The notes below the pieces were generated by a model. That model had not been told where the DNA came from. It was given only the letters and a program-made list of their open reading frames with translations, and ran no database searches. A stretch of DNA of 64,000 nucleotides from Zanthoxylum bungeanum. Its lineage: Eukaryota; Streptophyta; Magnoliopsida; Sapindales; Rutaceae. This document shows, piece after piece, positions 10,903-23,317 of this stretch. The translations under genes and the position numbers were made by a program. The DNA lies in NCBI GenBank assembly GCA_019454045.1, contig SKCR01021404.1, positions 1-64,000 of the forward strand. The letters run 5' to 3'. Numbering within the stretch: position 1 is the stretch's first letter; the number at the start of each line of letters is the position of its first letter.

Positions 10903-13302
10903 TGTTGGGGTTTTTAGGGGCAAATCCGGGTGAACGCAGCAGAACACGGAAAATCAAAATTTTCCAATTTCAATAATTTTCACGGGTAATTAAAATAAAC
11001 ATATTTTTTCTAATTACTCAATACTCAAAAACATAATTTTTTACCCAAAAATCAGATTTATTCATTATTGTCGAATGACTCCTCAAAGTTTGTATTTTGT
11101 TCATTTTGGTCCTCAAATTGTCAAATACAATTTTAAGTGATTCCAAATCAATCCCAAAATGATTTTTACATGTCCAATACATCAAAATATAAATTGCAAC
11201 AAAATTTCCACAATTTTCCACAATTGCCAAGAGGTCCCTTAATTTTCCAAGATTTACATTTTGGTCCAATCTTGTTCAAAACAAGTCCATATGAAATCCA
11301 ATCAGCACCAAATTTAATATACATAATATATACATCATTAATCGACACATATATGAAAAGCCCCAAATTTAGAAAAGGTTAAGAACCCTAATCTTACAAA
11401 TTCTTCATTTGAATAAATTACACCGAATTAAATAAATTCAACACTTTAATTCAATCTTCACAATACCAAACAAGTCTCACCATTTTGAAACAACACAAGA
11501 ACAATTTTAGGTCATCAATAAGTGGCCTAACAACTCTAGAATGGCAACATGATTATCAAATAACCAAAAGAGAGCTAATGAACTCATTTCAAGCTTTCTT
11601 TATTAATAATACATGCAAATATCTTTCAAACAAGTTTCCAACAATTTAATTACAAACTAAAAGAGTAGAGACAACATCCTAGCAACACATGTTGAAGCCA
11701 AGAAATGATAGAAATAATTTCTTAGTTGAAGAAAGTAAGAAAAACTTATAAAATTTCATGTTTTGCTTAAGGTTTCTCTTTTTTTCTTCAACCTTTTTCT
11801 CTCAAACTTTCTTTGTAATATGTTATGGTGGCTTAACCTAATGAAAGAAAATGAAACAAAATAATTTATACTTCTCATTTGCCCTTGGCCGAATTTTGGA
11901 AGCAAAATAAATATCTAGATATTTTTGTTTCAATTAATTAAAGCTAGTTTACTTGTTGTATTTGATCATTATAACATTTAATGAATTACAATAAGTCAAA
12001 CCAATCAAAAAAAATCATTTCCTAATGTAATCATAACTTAAGATATTTATATTTTAATTACTTTAATTATTTAACAATTAAATAATTAAATAATTATTTA
12101 AATATAAATATTTTAAATATATGTATTATATTTACTTTAAATATTCAAATACATATACATTAATGATTTATGTCAGATATCACAATTTGCTATTTAATTA
12201 ATGTGTATTTAATAAAATCATTCATTAAATACAAATACACATTAATTAGGAAATGACCATTAGGTCTCTTTGCGTGTATCTTTCGTTTAACCGTTAAACG
12301 ATTTATTAATAATCAGTATTATTAATAAAAATTTTCCCTAGTGCTCTACGAGTATATTTCATTAGTGAGACTCTCTAGGTTCAGGCATATCCGTCACGAA
12401 ATCTAATTTCGTGTACATAATTTACCCACTCGTAAATTATGACGGACACAGATAAACTCTCTGAACCATACAAGCCGAGGTCATTGCATACGTGTAATCC
12501 CTCCGTCATAGGTATCCGGATTATTCCAGAGATATAGATATAAACGTCAAATCTCTATAGATATAATCACGTCGACGTTTCTATTAACAATATCTTAATA
12601 ACACTTAGAACTAATTTCGACAATGTACCATGGGCCCATGGATTTAACAGATTGCTAATTTCATATTGAATACATATGCTCTATACACAGAACTGACATA
12701 TCCTTTCTTGATACACACATGATATCATGTGTATAAGTCAACACCCAATGAATAGATGGAGATCTGATCTAAATAAATCGTTGACGTGACTGTCATCTAA
12801 GTGTGGAGGATAACTCAGATATCCACAGTGGTATCTCAAGTCAAAGAATCATTATTCTCACTCAAACTGAGAAGATTCTTATTGACGTTGGTGTACCATC
12901 CATTAAGAATCTTCGGTGAGTCGTTCAGTGTTTATCCGCTATAAACACCTACACGTCTATACGAGTCTCCAAGACTCATGGTTCATTGAGAAACCATTGG
13001 AATCCATTATTCCAATATACGACATGCACCAGTCTCAACGGGTTTACTTTACTGACCAAGTAGTGTAAACCTTGACCAGGAACTGTCTCAGAATGACAAC
13101 ATCATGATACAACTCAATGTCAGTTGCGACGCTTTTACAACAGTATCATAACTAATCATTCTAAGATCATTTACATCTTTACTATAAAAAAAAAGAGATG
13201 TTATATATTAGAAACTGTTATTTTACTCATAATAAAATGTTATATAAGTATTTATAGGGAAATAAATAATAAAATTGGCGCTCTGAGCACAAACCCTAAA
13301 AG
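10903..13302 (-). repeat. Solo LTR B1, with perfect 5-bp target duplication
   Basis: This 2.4-kb LTR is flanked by GCTAA on both sides (10898-10902 and 13303-13307). It starts TGTTGGGGTTTTT; the other end is CCCTAAAA, a decayed form of CCCCAACA. It matches B2 (45820-48440) in the opposite orientation throughout. No internal element sequence remains, so it is a solo LTR left by recombination between LTRs. Short frames inside (such as 11018-11382) are not coding. Confidence 0.85.
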
Positions 13303-14356
13303 CTAAATCATAACTCTTATTTACACTAATATATTATTAGTGACCTAACCAATTTTAACTCTTAAAATTTAACTCACTAATATCCATTAGTCTCTACTAA
13401 TTAATTTACTCAATTAAAATAATTTAATTGATCTAGTTTTAGTGACCTATTATATTTTAACTCTTAAAATATTAGAACATTAACTAGTTTAAAATTTTCG
13501 AAATTCTGAAGTGGTCAAGATTTTAATTAAACTGTTTAATTAATCTAAGTGCGTTATAAAATCCAATGGTACGTGGAATTGTATCACGAGTGCAAACCAC
13601 ATTACCGTCCATTCGGTGTCAGCTATGGAATTTATATCCGGATTTTCATCCTATATACCAATGAAATTTATGATGCATTTATTAAGCCCATTATATTAGA
13701 ATTTCTAATTTTAAACTATAAAACCAATTAATCAAATTAATCATTTTTCCATGCATAACATATTCTAATTTAAATATTTTAAATCATAAAATCACATTTC
13801 ATGTCTAGAATGAATATGCAACCAAAACATGTTATGGCATGTGAAAATGCAAGAGTATGTACCCTAAGCTATATGACACGTTATTCAAACATTTCAAATA
13901 AAACAAACATGAAACATAAAAATATTTTGCATTGACGAGGCTCTTATTTTTCCTATACTAATCTAATTAGTACAAAAAATCACAAGACATCCCTTGGTCT
14001 TCAAATCTCGCTCCAAGGTGGTGTTGGCTCTTTTTGCGACTTCGGTGCTCCAAATTACAACAAATGAATTTTTATATAGGAAAATTAAATTACAACATTT
14101 GTAAACAATGTCCTTATGACCATAGATCCCAAAATCAAAACCAACATAAAAATAAGAGCCGGAAAAATTTACGACCAATGCAAAATCTATTCATCACATG
14201 AAACAATAAAAATCATTCATCTCATGAATATTATTTTGTGCCTACTCAACTAAACATGCAAAATAATATTTATAACTCATATAAATATATAAAACAATAA
14301 CTTTAAATCAAAAAAGAAGGGCTAAGAACACTTTTCAACTTTTGCTCTCGGTCAAT
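13303..14356 (-). other. Leader of Copia family C, part 2
   Basis: This is the non-coding continuation of the family C leader. Near 13567-13665 it holds a block of about 95 bp also found, at roughly 75 % identity, in the LTRs of element D (29464-29560 and 37457-37553). A degenerate initiator-Met primer-binding site may lie at 14340-14356 next to the LTR (ATTGACCGAGAGC on the - strand), but it is weak. No gene seen. Confidence 0.5.
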
Positions 14357-16095
14357 TGTAGGAACCATTTTCCTAGCGCAGCGGAAACACGTTAGGCACC
14401 CGGGATCGAACTATAAAAAAAATTTCAGCCCTTCTCTCCTTAAAGCCGAATCTGACCAGCTCCACCACTAAAATTTTGCTTCTGTTTTGGATAAAATTTC
14501 AGCCCTCGAATAGCAGTGAAAGTTTGGATTGTTTTGGACTCGAAATGCTCCCAGCTCACTTCCCAAATCAGCCCATATTTACGTCAATTACCACTGAGTA
14601 TCTGATCTGATTTTCCAGTTAAAAATAGCCCCAACACAGCCCCAAAACATCCCTTAATATTCCCTAAAAATTATGGATTGAAACCAAAATAAATCGAGCC
14701 TCAAAAACACAAAACTATGTGCGGCAGTGAGCAAAAATAATGCTCACTGTCGCGAACCAAAGAACAAGAAGAAGAAAAAGGATTTTGCTTCAACGCCAAA
14801 AGGAATTCCGTGCTATGTCTCGCAACCAACGGAAACTAGTTTGGGCTAGACTCACAAAACTAATCCATAAACACTTTAGAGATTAAAGTCACACAAGGTT
14901 TTCTTTTCAATTTTTTCTTTTGTTCTTGCTTTTGTTTTTCTCAAAACTTGAGAGAGTTTGAAGAACAAGAAAGGTGGCTAGGGTTAGAATGAGAGGCTTA
15001 GGAAAAAAATAAAAATAAAAAATTATTTTTATACTTTGGGTTTATTATTTCCAAAATAAACAAAACCCTCCCTCATCCACCTTTGTGTATTTTCGGCCAA
15101 GGCAATGATTTTTAAAAAAATTTATAACATCAAATTTTCAATTACCGTAATTGAAAAGATGTTACAAAAATTAATAAGTTATCACCTAATAAAAAGTGTA
15201 ACTTCCAAATTGAATCCAAGGGTTTCCAAAACCCAAAATTTGGGAATTCCAAACTTTACCTTTATTAAATTATATCTTATATAGTTTAATAACATGTGTT
15301 TAATTATCGAATAATTATTAAAACCATATATTAAATTTTAACATATAGTTTCAAGTGTGACAAAATCATATTATTAATCATATTAATAATATATATATAC
15401 AAATGTGAGTATATAATTGGACTATCCAATTATATTTAATCTGCTATAGTATATCGAGCTAGCATGGGGACCAAATGGAACTACAGTTCCGAGCTCCAAT
15501 AATCTCAGAATATTAAATATTCAGAATTATTAACTCCGGGTTATTCCACTAAAAACCTGAAGTTGCACTCTCGTTGTCGCAGATTGATAAATTATATCAA
15601 ACCACGTCGGTGTCCATCGATATAGTCATTACATACGGATTAACCCTTCATGAGTATCTTGTAATTAGAGTCGGGTCATAATATTCGTTATACCCCTCTA
15701 ATTATTTTTACCTTAAGTACCATTGATTCTCTAATGAATGATTTATTCATAACCATTATGAATTTTAATATTTCTATTCGTAATAGAAAGATTTGAGCGC
15801 TCTAACCGTTCAAGTACTAAATCAACCCTTAAGTAAGATATTCATCTACTTCTCGCAAGAAGGAGTGAACTCCATATCTATGTAAAACGTCCCTAGCTAC
15901 ACACCAAATCATGTCCCCAAAGTACGTAGTTATTGGTTAGGATTGCTACACCAACCTCACCTTTGTAAATCAAGAACATAGTATGCCATGCAGGAGTTCG
16001 TAGTACACTTAGGATTAAGATCAATCCATCTATGATCATCTAGTAGATCGAAATGAATTTTTTTATTTAACGGATATTATAAGAAACTCATTTCT
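14357..16095 (-). repeat. Copia family C 5' LTR, left part (interrupted at 16095)
   Basis: It begins TGTAGGAACC at 14357 and runs until the chromovirus inserted at 16096; the rest continues at 56713-57351. The total without the insert is about 2.38 kb. Segment 14690-15060 is repeated in the fragment at 8680-9048. On the - strand the LTR reads from 57351 (TGTTGGGGCA) to 14357 (TTCCTACA). Confidence 0.65.
16091..16095. other. Target-site duplication of the chromovirus (left)
   Basis: TTTCT here is repeated at 56713-56717, directly beyond the far LTR some 40 kb away. It proves that 16096-56712 derives from one insertion. Confidence 0.85.
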
Positions 16096-18449
16096 TGTAA
16101 CATCCACAATCCGGAAATGATATCGGCAGATGACAGATTTCCACAGCCACTTAAGCCTCTGACTGAAACCAGAAATCAACAATTTATTTAAACACCCTCT
16201 CATCAAAATAGATTAACTATGTGAAACATTAAACATGACACGTACACAACCCAGATGCGGTACAACCACACATATATACATAGGTTATACATCATAGAAA
16301 CTCAAAGAAACTACATCTTATATGAATATAGACACAACATGATGAACCTATAGAACTAGTGACTGCAATGCTGCTCATGTATCTGATCAATGTCTCCCAA
16401 AATAAAGCCTTGGCTCACCAATAGAAAAGTCCTACAAAATCTGGAGAGTGGGGGTGAGTCCTAAAGAACTCAGTGAGTGGAGCAATAAAACCAGAAAACA
16501 AACAGTATTACAAATACTCATATTCAGTGCAATAAATTTCAGAATTCTTAAATCATAAACCAAAGTTTTCCCTTTCAAAACTTTTGTAAATCAATTAAGA
16601 AAACATTTGTATCATCATCAGAAAAATCATCGGTCAATCTGTACATAATCATGTGGCATTGGGGAGATGTACGCACAGTCCCCCAAGCCACTAAACCAGT
16701 AAACAGTGGTGTTATCAGTGCCACCAACATGTCTCTGAATATCCGGGTCTAGGGGCATCGCTATCTCACTAGCCTAATACTCAAGATCTAGAGGCATATG
16801 TCATCTCTAGTCTTGTATCTTGTGTGGACACGTCTATATATGGTATCAATACCGATACCCATCAATATCATGTCTGTCAATTCCATATCTGTATCAAGTT
16901 ACATCTGAGGTGGATTTTTCCCCCAGGCCTCTAAAATTACAAAATCATACTTTGAAATCATTTTCATCATGAAAGTATTTATCGGAAATCAAGCTTTATC
17001 AAAAGCTTAAATCATTTGTTTCAACTCGAGAGAAATCAATATTTTAATTAAATTCAAATGAATTGCAAAATTATATCCAAAATCATATTCAAAAACTCGG
17101 AAATAAGTACACCACTCACAATGCTAAGGCAAGTCGGGTATGGTATGCGGCGTCGGTGACCTCTGAGTGGCTTGTCGTTGATCTAATGCCAAAGAAACTG
17201 TTAGTTTTCCTTGTAATAAATGGGAAAAGTATATACAATCAAATGTCGATGGTCATACTTATGGTAAGACTTATCATGTGGTTACACATCTATAGAAAGC
17301 CCTTCGAGTTTCCCCATACGTCTTAGGATTAAACTAGAATGGTTTTAAAAAAAATCTCGGAATAGTGCCTCGCGTCACGACGCAGCCCTTTGGGAGTTGC
17401 GACGCGCATCTAAAATGAAACCAGTAACCATCCTCCTTTTTGGTATCGTGACGCCAAAGGTTGGGCATCGCGACACATCTCACAAATTACAAAATAGTAT
17501 GCCTCATTTGTTCCTCGCATCGCGATGCTCCCTCATGCGTGTCGCGACGCTCATCGCCCAGATCAACCCAGAACCAATATTTCTAGAACATGTCGCGACA
17601 CCAGGGAGTGGGAGTCGCGACGCTAGGCCATTTTCCAGGCCAAAAATCAGCTTCACTTGTACATATCACTTCTTCAATAGAATACAAACCATAAACACAA
17701 TGTAACTTCCATTTCACTCTTATCACCATTTCATAACCAAGTCATAACAATAACAAATACACAACATAACATCAATTACACCATTTATAAACCCCAACTT
17801 AATTTCCATTTAAATATTACACAAATTATGGGTTTCACAACCCTAAATTTTTCTAACTCAACAACCATAAACACATCACTAAACTCAAGTTACCAACACT
17901 CTTCAAGCTTCAAATCATCAAAATTTCAGCAAATCAATATATGGGTTTAAATTTTCTCACCTTAAAACTAATTAATCCTTCACAAGTACGGTCCCTTAAG
18001 CTCCTTTATCACACTACTAAGCTTGCATGTGGCTTTAGAATACTTGATTTTGAGTAAAAATGGTGAGGAAATTTCTGAAATCTTGGCTATGGAGTTGGCT
18101 TGATGATTAAACAATGAAAGAAAGAAGAAGAGTAGGAGAAAACGTGAGGTGTGTGTGGGAAGCTTTTTTTTTTATACTAGAGATGATGGACATTTGTTGA
18201 TGAGGCTTGACAAATTATTTCAAGCCTTGTTAACAAATATTCACAAGTCTAGGTACAAATAAAAATAATGGTATTGATGCAACTCTTATAATCCTTACCG
18301 GACACAATGATTTAACTCAAGTATTATAAACATTACTACTAAAATCAGGCCTTTATGCCATCTCTAAATTTATTCACTACCCCTCGGAATAATTTAATCC
18401 CAATCGCTAATTACTACTCTAATCGAGTTATGAAATTCGAGTTGTTACA
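16096..18449 (-). repeat. Chromovirus 3' LTR
   Basis: TGTAACATCC...GTTGTTACA, 2354 bp, collinear with 54335-56712. Around 17372-17625 it contains a cluster of GTCGCGACGC-type CpG-rich palindromic words. The - strand start (18449) directly follows a polypurine tract. Small open frames inside (such as 17063-17705) are not conserved as proteins. Confidence 0.85.
17372..17625. repeat. CpG-rich palindromic motif cluster in the chromovirus LTR
   Basis: About eight variants of GCGTCGCGACGC occur here, for example GCGTCACGACGC at 17372-17383, CATCGCGATGC near 17518 and TGTCGCGACGCT near 17539. Many differ by C-to-T or G-to-A steps. The homologous cluster is at about 55612-55870 in the other LTR. The same word is found in the LTR of element E (about 21227-21260 and 21770-21806). 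Confidence 0.6.
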
Positions 18450-18470
18450 AATTATCCCCCTTAAAATGAT
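18450..18470 (-). other. Chromovirus polypurine tract
   Basis: On the - strand AAGGGGGATAATTT runs directly into the 3' LTR start TGTAACAACTCG. This is the plus-strand primer site. Confidence 0.75.
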
Positions 18471-18532
18471 TCGTCCTCGAATCAAAATGCTTAAAATATA
18501 AGGAACATACATTCTACAAATAAATGAGGACA

Positions 18533-19821
18533 TTATTCTTTCATGACAGCTTTTGGCTCCCAAGTTGTCTCTTGGCCCTTGTGGTGTTGCCAAACCACCT
18601 TAACCGAGGGAATCCACCTCGATCGTAACTTCCTCGTCTCTCTGTCCACTATAGCTATTGGGAGTTCCAAATAGGATAGATCTTGACAGATATCCAATGT
18701 CTGAGATTCTAAAACATGAGATTTATCGTATAAGTATTTCTGTAGCATAGACACATAAAACATCGGATATATCTTATTCATAATAGGTGGAAGTGCTAAC
18801 TCATATGCTCTACCTCCAACTATGTGAAGTATTTGAAATGGCCCAATATATCTAGGGCTAAGCTTACCTCTTTTTCCAAATCTCATAACTCCTTTAAAAG
18901 GAAATGCCTTTAAAAACACTGAATCACCTACTCGAAACCCCAAATCTTTTCTTTGGCGATCCGCATAACTTTTCTGGCGACTTTGAGCAGTTTTCATCCT
19001 TTCTCTAATCAACTTCACCTTTTCCACCATATCTTGTACCAAGTCAGGTCCAAGCATCTTTTGTTCTCCCATTTCGAACCACCCCACCGGGGATCTACAC
19101 TTCCAGCCATATAAGGCTTCAAAAGGAGCCATCTGAATACTCGTCTGATAGCTATTGTTATAGGCAAACTCTATAAGTGGAAAATGTTGGTCCCAACTAC
19201 CTTCAAAATCTACCACACAAGCTCGTAACATATCCTCCAAAGTTTGAATGGTTCGTTCTGATTGTCCATCCGTTTGAGGGTGAAACGTCATACTAAAACG
19301 TAACTGGGAAACCAAGGCTTCTTGGAATGATTGCCAAAACTTAGACGTAAACTGAGAACCTCGATCAGAGATTATTGAGATGGGTATTACATGCAATGAT
19401 ACTACCTTATCCAGATACAGCCTGGCATACTGATCTACTTAATTAGTCTTTACGGACAGAAAATGTGCGCATTTCGTCAATCTGTCTACAATCACCCAAA
19501 TAGAATCATAACCTTTCGAGGTACGAGGACGCCCAACTACAAAATCCATAGTAATCTTCTCCCACTTCTATTTAGGGACATCCAAACTTTGAAGTTTCCT
19601 TGCTGGTCTCTGATGCTCAGTTTTAACTTGCTGACAAGTGAGGCATTTTACAACAAACTCCACTACATCTCTTTTCATACCGTCCCACCAATAGAGATCT
19701 TTTAGATCATGGTACATCTTGGTAATTCTATGGTGTATAGTATAGGATAAGGCGTGGGCTTTCTCTAACAATGAGTTTCTCAACTCAGAAATTTGAGGAA
19801 CAATAATTATGCCCTTCTTTC
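18533..19821 (-). pseudogene. Chromovirus integrase with chromodomain, broken
   Basis: From 19821 down to about 19568 there is the zinc-binding part: His residues in the HALSYTIHH segment and the CLTC pair. After a degraded stretch (19397-19567) comes the catalytic core with ISDRGSQFTS (second Asp), HPQTDGQSERTIQTLEDML (Glu) and the GPFQIL region. A C-terminal chromodomain (RSRWIPSVKVVWQHHKGQETTWEP) ends at 18533. Chromodomain and sequence type point to the Tekay/Del kind of chromovirus. The chromodomain would steer insertion toward marked chromatin. The N-terminal end is cut by element E at 19822, and stops between the blocks make it a pseudogene. Confidence 0.85.
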
Positions 19822-20719
19822 TAACCGGCGTAAACACACACGTATAACGCAAGCGCACGTTTCGTTCAAGTAGTATAAAAATATGGATCCCACGAGGACT
19901 TAATTCCTACTGTTGTTATTAATTATTGAATCTATTTATTTACAAATATCTAATTGAGGGTGAAGATAATGATTGTTTGATTGATTTGGTTGATTGTAGA
20001 TTTGCTAAATAAATAAAAAGACAAAAGAAAATACTGAGGAAACTAACAAAAGACACAAAGATCTAGGGTTGTGAATCCTTCTAATATCTTTTAAAAGATG
20101 AAGTGATTATTTTATGTTTGTGTAATAAATCGGTTTACTAACCTGGAACACGAAATTATGCGAAAGCCTCTGTCGATGGTCAGACGCAAATACCCAGTTT
20201 AACCCAATTGAACCAAATGTCTATGTCAACCAAATTATCTGGATTCATTAAGTTTGAGTTCCAATTATGGCTACCCCCGCCCGACAGGTATATGTCTATC
20301 CTGTAATGAAATCTATTAAAGGGTTATATATCCTCAATGAAGATCGTGGGCTATTAAGTCTAAGGCTGAAACCTAAAATCCCTATGTCTAGTTCATTTTA
20401 GATTTACCAGATCAATCTTATTGGTGATCAGACAACAAGAAGCATTAAGCTTAAGACTTAATAAGTAAACCTTTAAATTACCCAAACTATAAAATAACCC
20501 CTTATAAACCGGTGATATTAGAATTCATCACAACCCCAGATAACTAACACATAACTAGGGCTAGTAAAAACTTAAAAGTAAAAGATATAAAGTAAAAATG
20601 CTGAAAAGTAAAAGACATAAAGTAAAAACTGAAAAGTAAAATAAAATAAAATGCTAAGGTAAAAGGATCAACTTTTACTATTTAGATATCTCCCTTAATA
20701 TAATATATTAACTTGAGAT

Positions 20720-20930
20720 TATTTTACCAACCAGCCATATAGGCGGTAACCTGATTAAGTCAAATTAAGTCCAACCAGCCATAAAGGCGGAACCAAAATA
20801 AACCTGCCATATAGGCGGTAAGAAAATTTAATTACCAACCGACCAATCTGGCGGTATCCTTGATTAGTCAGGTTTAAACCAGATTAAAATGATTTACCAA
20901 CCAACCAATATGGCGGTATCCTTTTTAAGT
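20720..20930 (-). repeat. Array of CC(N5)GG dyad words in the E LTR
   Basis: Five words of the type CCAGCCATATAGGCGGTA lie at about 20733, 20773, 20803, 20841 and 20903; variants include CCATAAAGG and CCAATATGG. The 5' LTR keeps the same set (28320-28510), and solo LTR E' has four reversed counterparts (about 39810-39945). Confidence 0.6.
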
Positions 20931-21195
20931 CAATATTTTAAATAGTGAATATATTATTTTTAAGGGAGATTAATCTAAATAGTAACAGTAAAAGAATTAC
21001 CTTTCACCCTAGCTGGGGAAGTTACCTCCTCATGGTGAATAGTAAAAACTGTAAAAAGTAAGAAAGTAAATTACTATTATTACAGAACGTAATTAAAATT
21101 AATTACAAAACTAAAAACTAAAAGAAACTGGATAGAAAACTCCATATTTACATCAGAGAATTCAGAGAGAATGGTACATTTGAAACTGAAACATA

Positions 21196-21210
21196 GAGTT
21201 GAATTTATAG
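21196..21210 (-). promoter_or_regulatory. TATA region of the element E LTR
   Basis: The - strand reads CTATAAATTCAACTC. The same 15 bases occur in the LOG promoter of this element (24006-24020). The 5' LTR has the matching site at 28788-28802, right where element D inserted. Confidence 0.6.
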
Positions 21211-21275
21211 GCATCGGTAGGCTCTGGGCGTCGCGACGCCTAGGCCTTTGGCGTCGCTACGCCAGCTTCTTTTGG

Positions 21276-21688
21276 ACGTGGCATGCTGAGGTGATGACAC
21301 GTGGCGATTCTGGATAAGGTGATAAGGTGACACGTGGCAAGGTGGTTGGAGCTCAATTATTATGACATGTGGCGACTTCTGATTGGTCGGTTCAGATTCT
21401 TATCCACCACATGTCAGATAAGGATAAGTCAATCAATAATTGATGCTGACGTGGCGACACGTGGCAAAGTGAATGTCGGCACTATAGAATTGCGACACGT
21501 GGCACGCTGTGATTGGTTGATGATGACGTGGCAGCCACGTGGCACTTTGACTTGGTCAACATGTGATGTGGATGATGACGTGGCAATGATGTGGAGTGAC
21601 ACGTGGCGATGGCGACTGTCAGCACCGTAGGATGATGACACGTGGCACGGCGAATGTTAGTAGATTGGCTGTGATGGTGACACGTGGC
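21276..21688 (-). promoter_or_regulatory. G-box/ABRE array in U3 of element E
   Basis: CACGTGGC starts at 21298, 21331, 21458, 21496, 21536, 21600, 21639 and 21681. ACGTGGC without the leading C occurs at 21276, 21449, 21526 and 21578. The array ends about 65 bp upstream (- strand sense) of the TATA box. CACGTGGC is the classic plant G-box/ABA-response core bound by bZIP and bHLH factors (established for plant promoters). That it drives this LTR is inference. Confidence 0.65.
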
Positions 21689-21992
21689 ACGACGCACGTT
21701 AGCAAAGTCAAATTTTCTCAGATTCTAATTTATGGACCCGGAGCACATTAGCACTATTCGGTGCGTGTTAGGCGTCACGACGCCAAGGGCTTGTGCGTCC
21801 CGACGCTGAAAATCACCAAAATTCCCTTTTCGTCCAATTTTCACTGTTTTACTCCAAATCACCTCCAGAATGTCCTGAAACTTTATTTATCTACAAAATA
21901 ACACAAAACACATCAAAATATTCACAATACTCAAGAAACTATACAAAATATTAAGTTAAATGAGTGGGAAATAGTGATAGATTTACCACTCA

Positions 21993-22008
21993 TCACACCC
22001 CCAAACCT
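21993..22008 (-). other. Polypurine tract of element E
   Basis: On the - strand AGGTTTGGGGGTGTGA directly precedes the LTR start TGAGTGGTAAATC. Confidence 0.7.
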
Positions 22009-23317
22009 AACATTTTGCTAGTCCTCGAGCAAAACACAATAAAATAAACATCTTTAAAATAAAATTTAACTAAGCCACTTTCGTAGGGATCATGGTTGCA
22101 TTTAGCGTATGCAACAAGCCTTTAAACCCCTAGGTGTCCCTAATGGACGAGTTGTAGTCTCGTGAGGGTTTACAGTAATGATACCCACAAATATTTTACA
22201 AAAGTAAAAAGGTAGTGAAACTAATGCACACAAAAGCAAAATGACAAGCGAAAATAGAATAAAGAAGTTAGTGACTAATCAGGTGAAACTTCTACTCCAA
22301 GTTACTGGTTGTTTTGTTTCTTTCTAAATTACTGAATAAGTAAATTCTCCGATCATTTTTACCATTCTCCATATACACAGCCAACAAAATATTAAACAAC
22401 TCATTTTTGCCCACAACAGTCATAAGTGCAGTTGATAAGAGAGTAATATTTTTGTCCTAAAGTTTTATCGGAATTCACACCTATTTGTAGCAATGGAATA
22501 ATTTTTCTGATTTTTCTCTTTGATTTTTTTTTTATCTTTTATTTATACACAATATCTTCCGTCTATGTAGCGAGCTTTGGGCCGGTGGCTCCCAAACCAG
22601 TTGACTTTAGGGCACCAGGTGTTAAGACACCCCTACGGAATTAATTACTCAGACTTCAAATATATATATTTTTGCAGCATCTTTGATCCATGTAGCGAGC
22701 TTTGGGCCAGTGACTCCCAAACCAGTTGGTTTTAGGGCACTAGGTGTTAAAACACCCTTACAGACTTAATAACTCGGATCTCAGATTTTTTTTTTTTACT
22801 CCATTGCTTTTTGAGATGCTTCCTCCAATTAAACTAGAGCACTGAATATTACAAACTTTTCAATTTTAACTCATGTCCGTATGTTACTATGCCTGTTGAT
22901 AATACCTGCCAACTGAGTATATGAAGATCCATTTTAGTCAATTTTATGGAGAATTCACAAATTAAATAATTCAAAAGGAAATAAACAAAAATTAACTTGT
23001 TTCAAAAATGGTTTGAGATACGTCTCAGGAGTGGAAATTCCTTACACATCTATCTCTTACCAATTTCACTTTTTTAGTCAAAATAAAAACACAAAAACGC
23101 AAAATATTTTTGTAATTTTTTGAAAAATTTTCAATTTTTTTATGTATTTTTCGAAAAATTTTGGACTAAAAATAAAAATAACACACAAACTAAAAACAAG
23201 GTACTGATCAACTAATTCCCTCCCCCAAACCTAAATGAGACATTGTCCCCAATGTCTTAAACAGTAGAAGAAGAAGTTTAGAAGATAATACCTGGTTAGC
23301 TGAAATTCTACAGAAAA
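22009..23317 (-). other. Element E region between LOG gene and polypurine tract, with a 125-bp duplication
   Basis: No coding frame was seen. A block containing TGTAGCGAGCTTTGGGCC is present twice (starting near 22560 and 22685, period about 125 bp), each copy with TTAGGGCAC and CACCC blocks. The rest is AT-rich with short T-runs near 22528 and 22788. Confidence 0.6.

Larger units (their letters stand above)
19822..21992 (-). repeat. 3' LTR of element E (complete, 2.17 kb)
   Basis: It is collinear with the 5' LTR at 27414-28802 as far as that copy goes, and with the diverged solo LTR E' (38971-40775, reversed). Reading on the - strand from 21992: U3 with a G-box array (21688-21276), TATA box (21210-21202), then R/U5 with an array of CCATATAGG-like words (20930-20720). 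Its first bases are mutated (TAACCGGCG here against TGACCGGTG in the 5' LTR). Confidence 0.85.

Noticed and set aside
21334..21697. Trp/His-rich frames in the E LTR
   Set aside because: They are translations of the repeated CACGTGGC promoter words.
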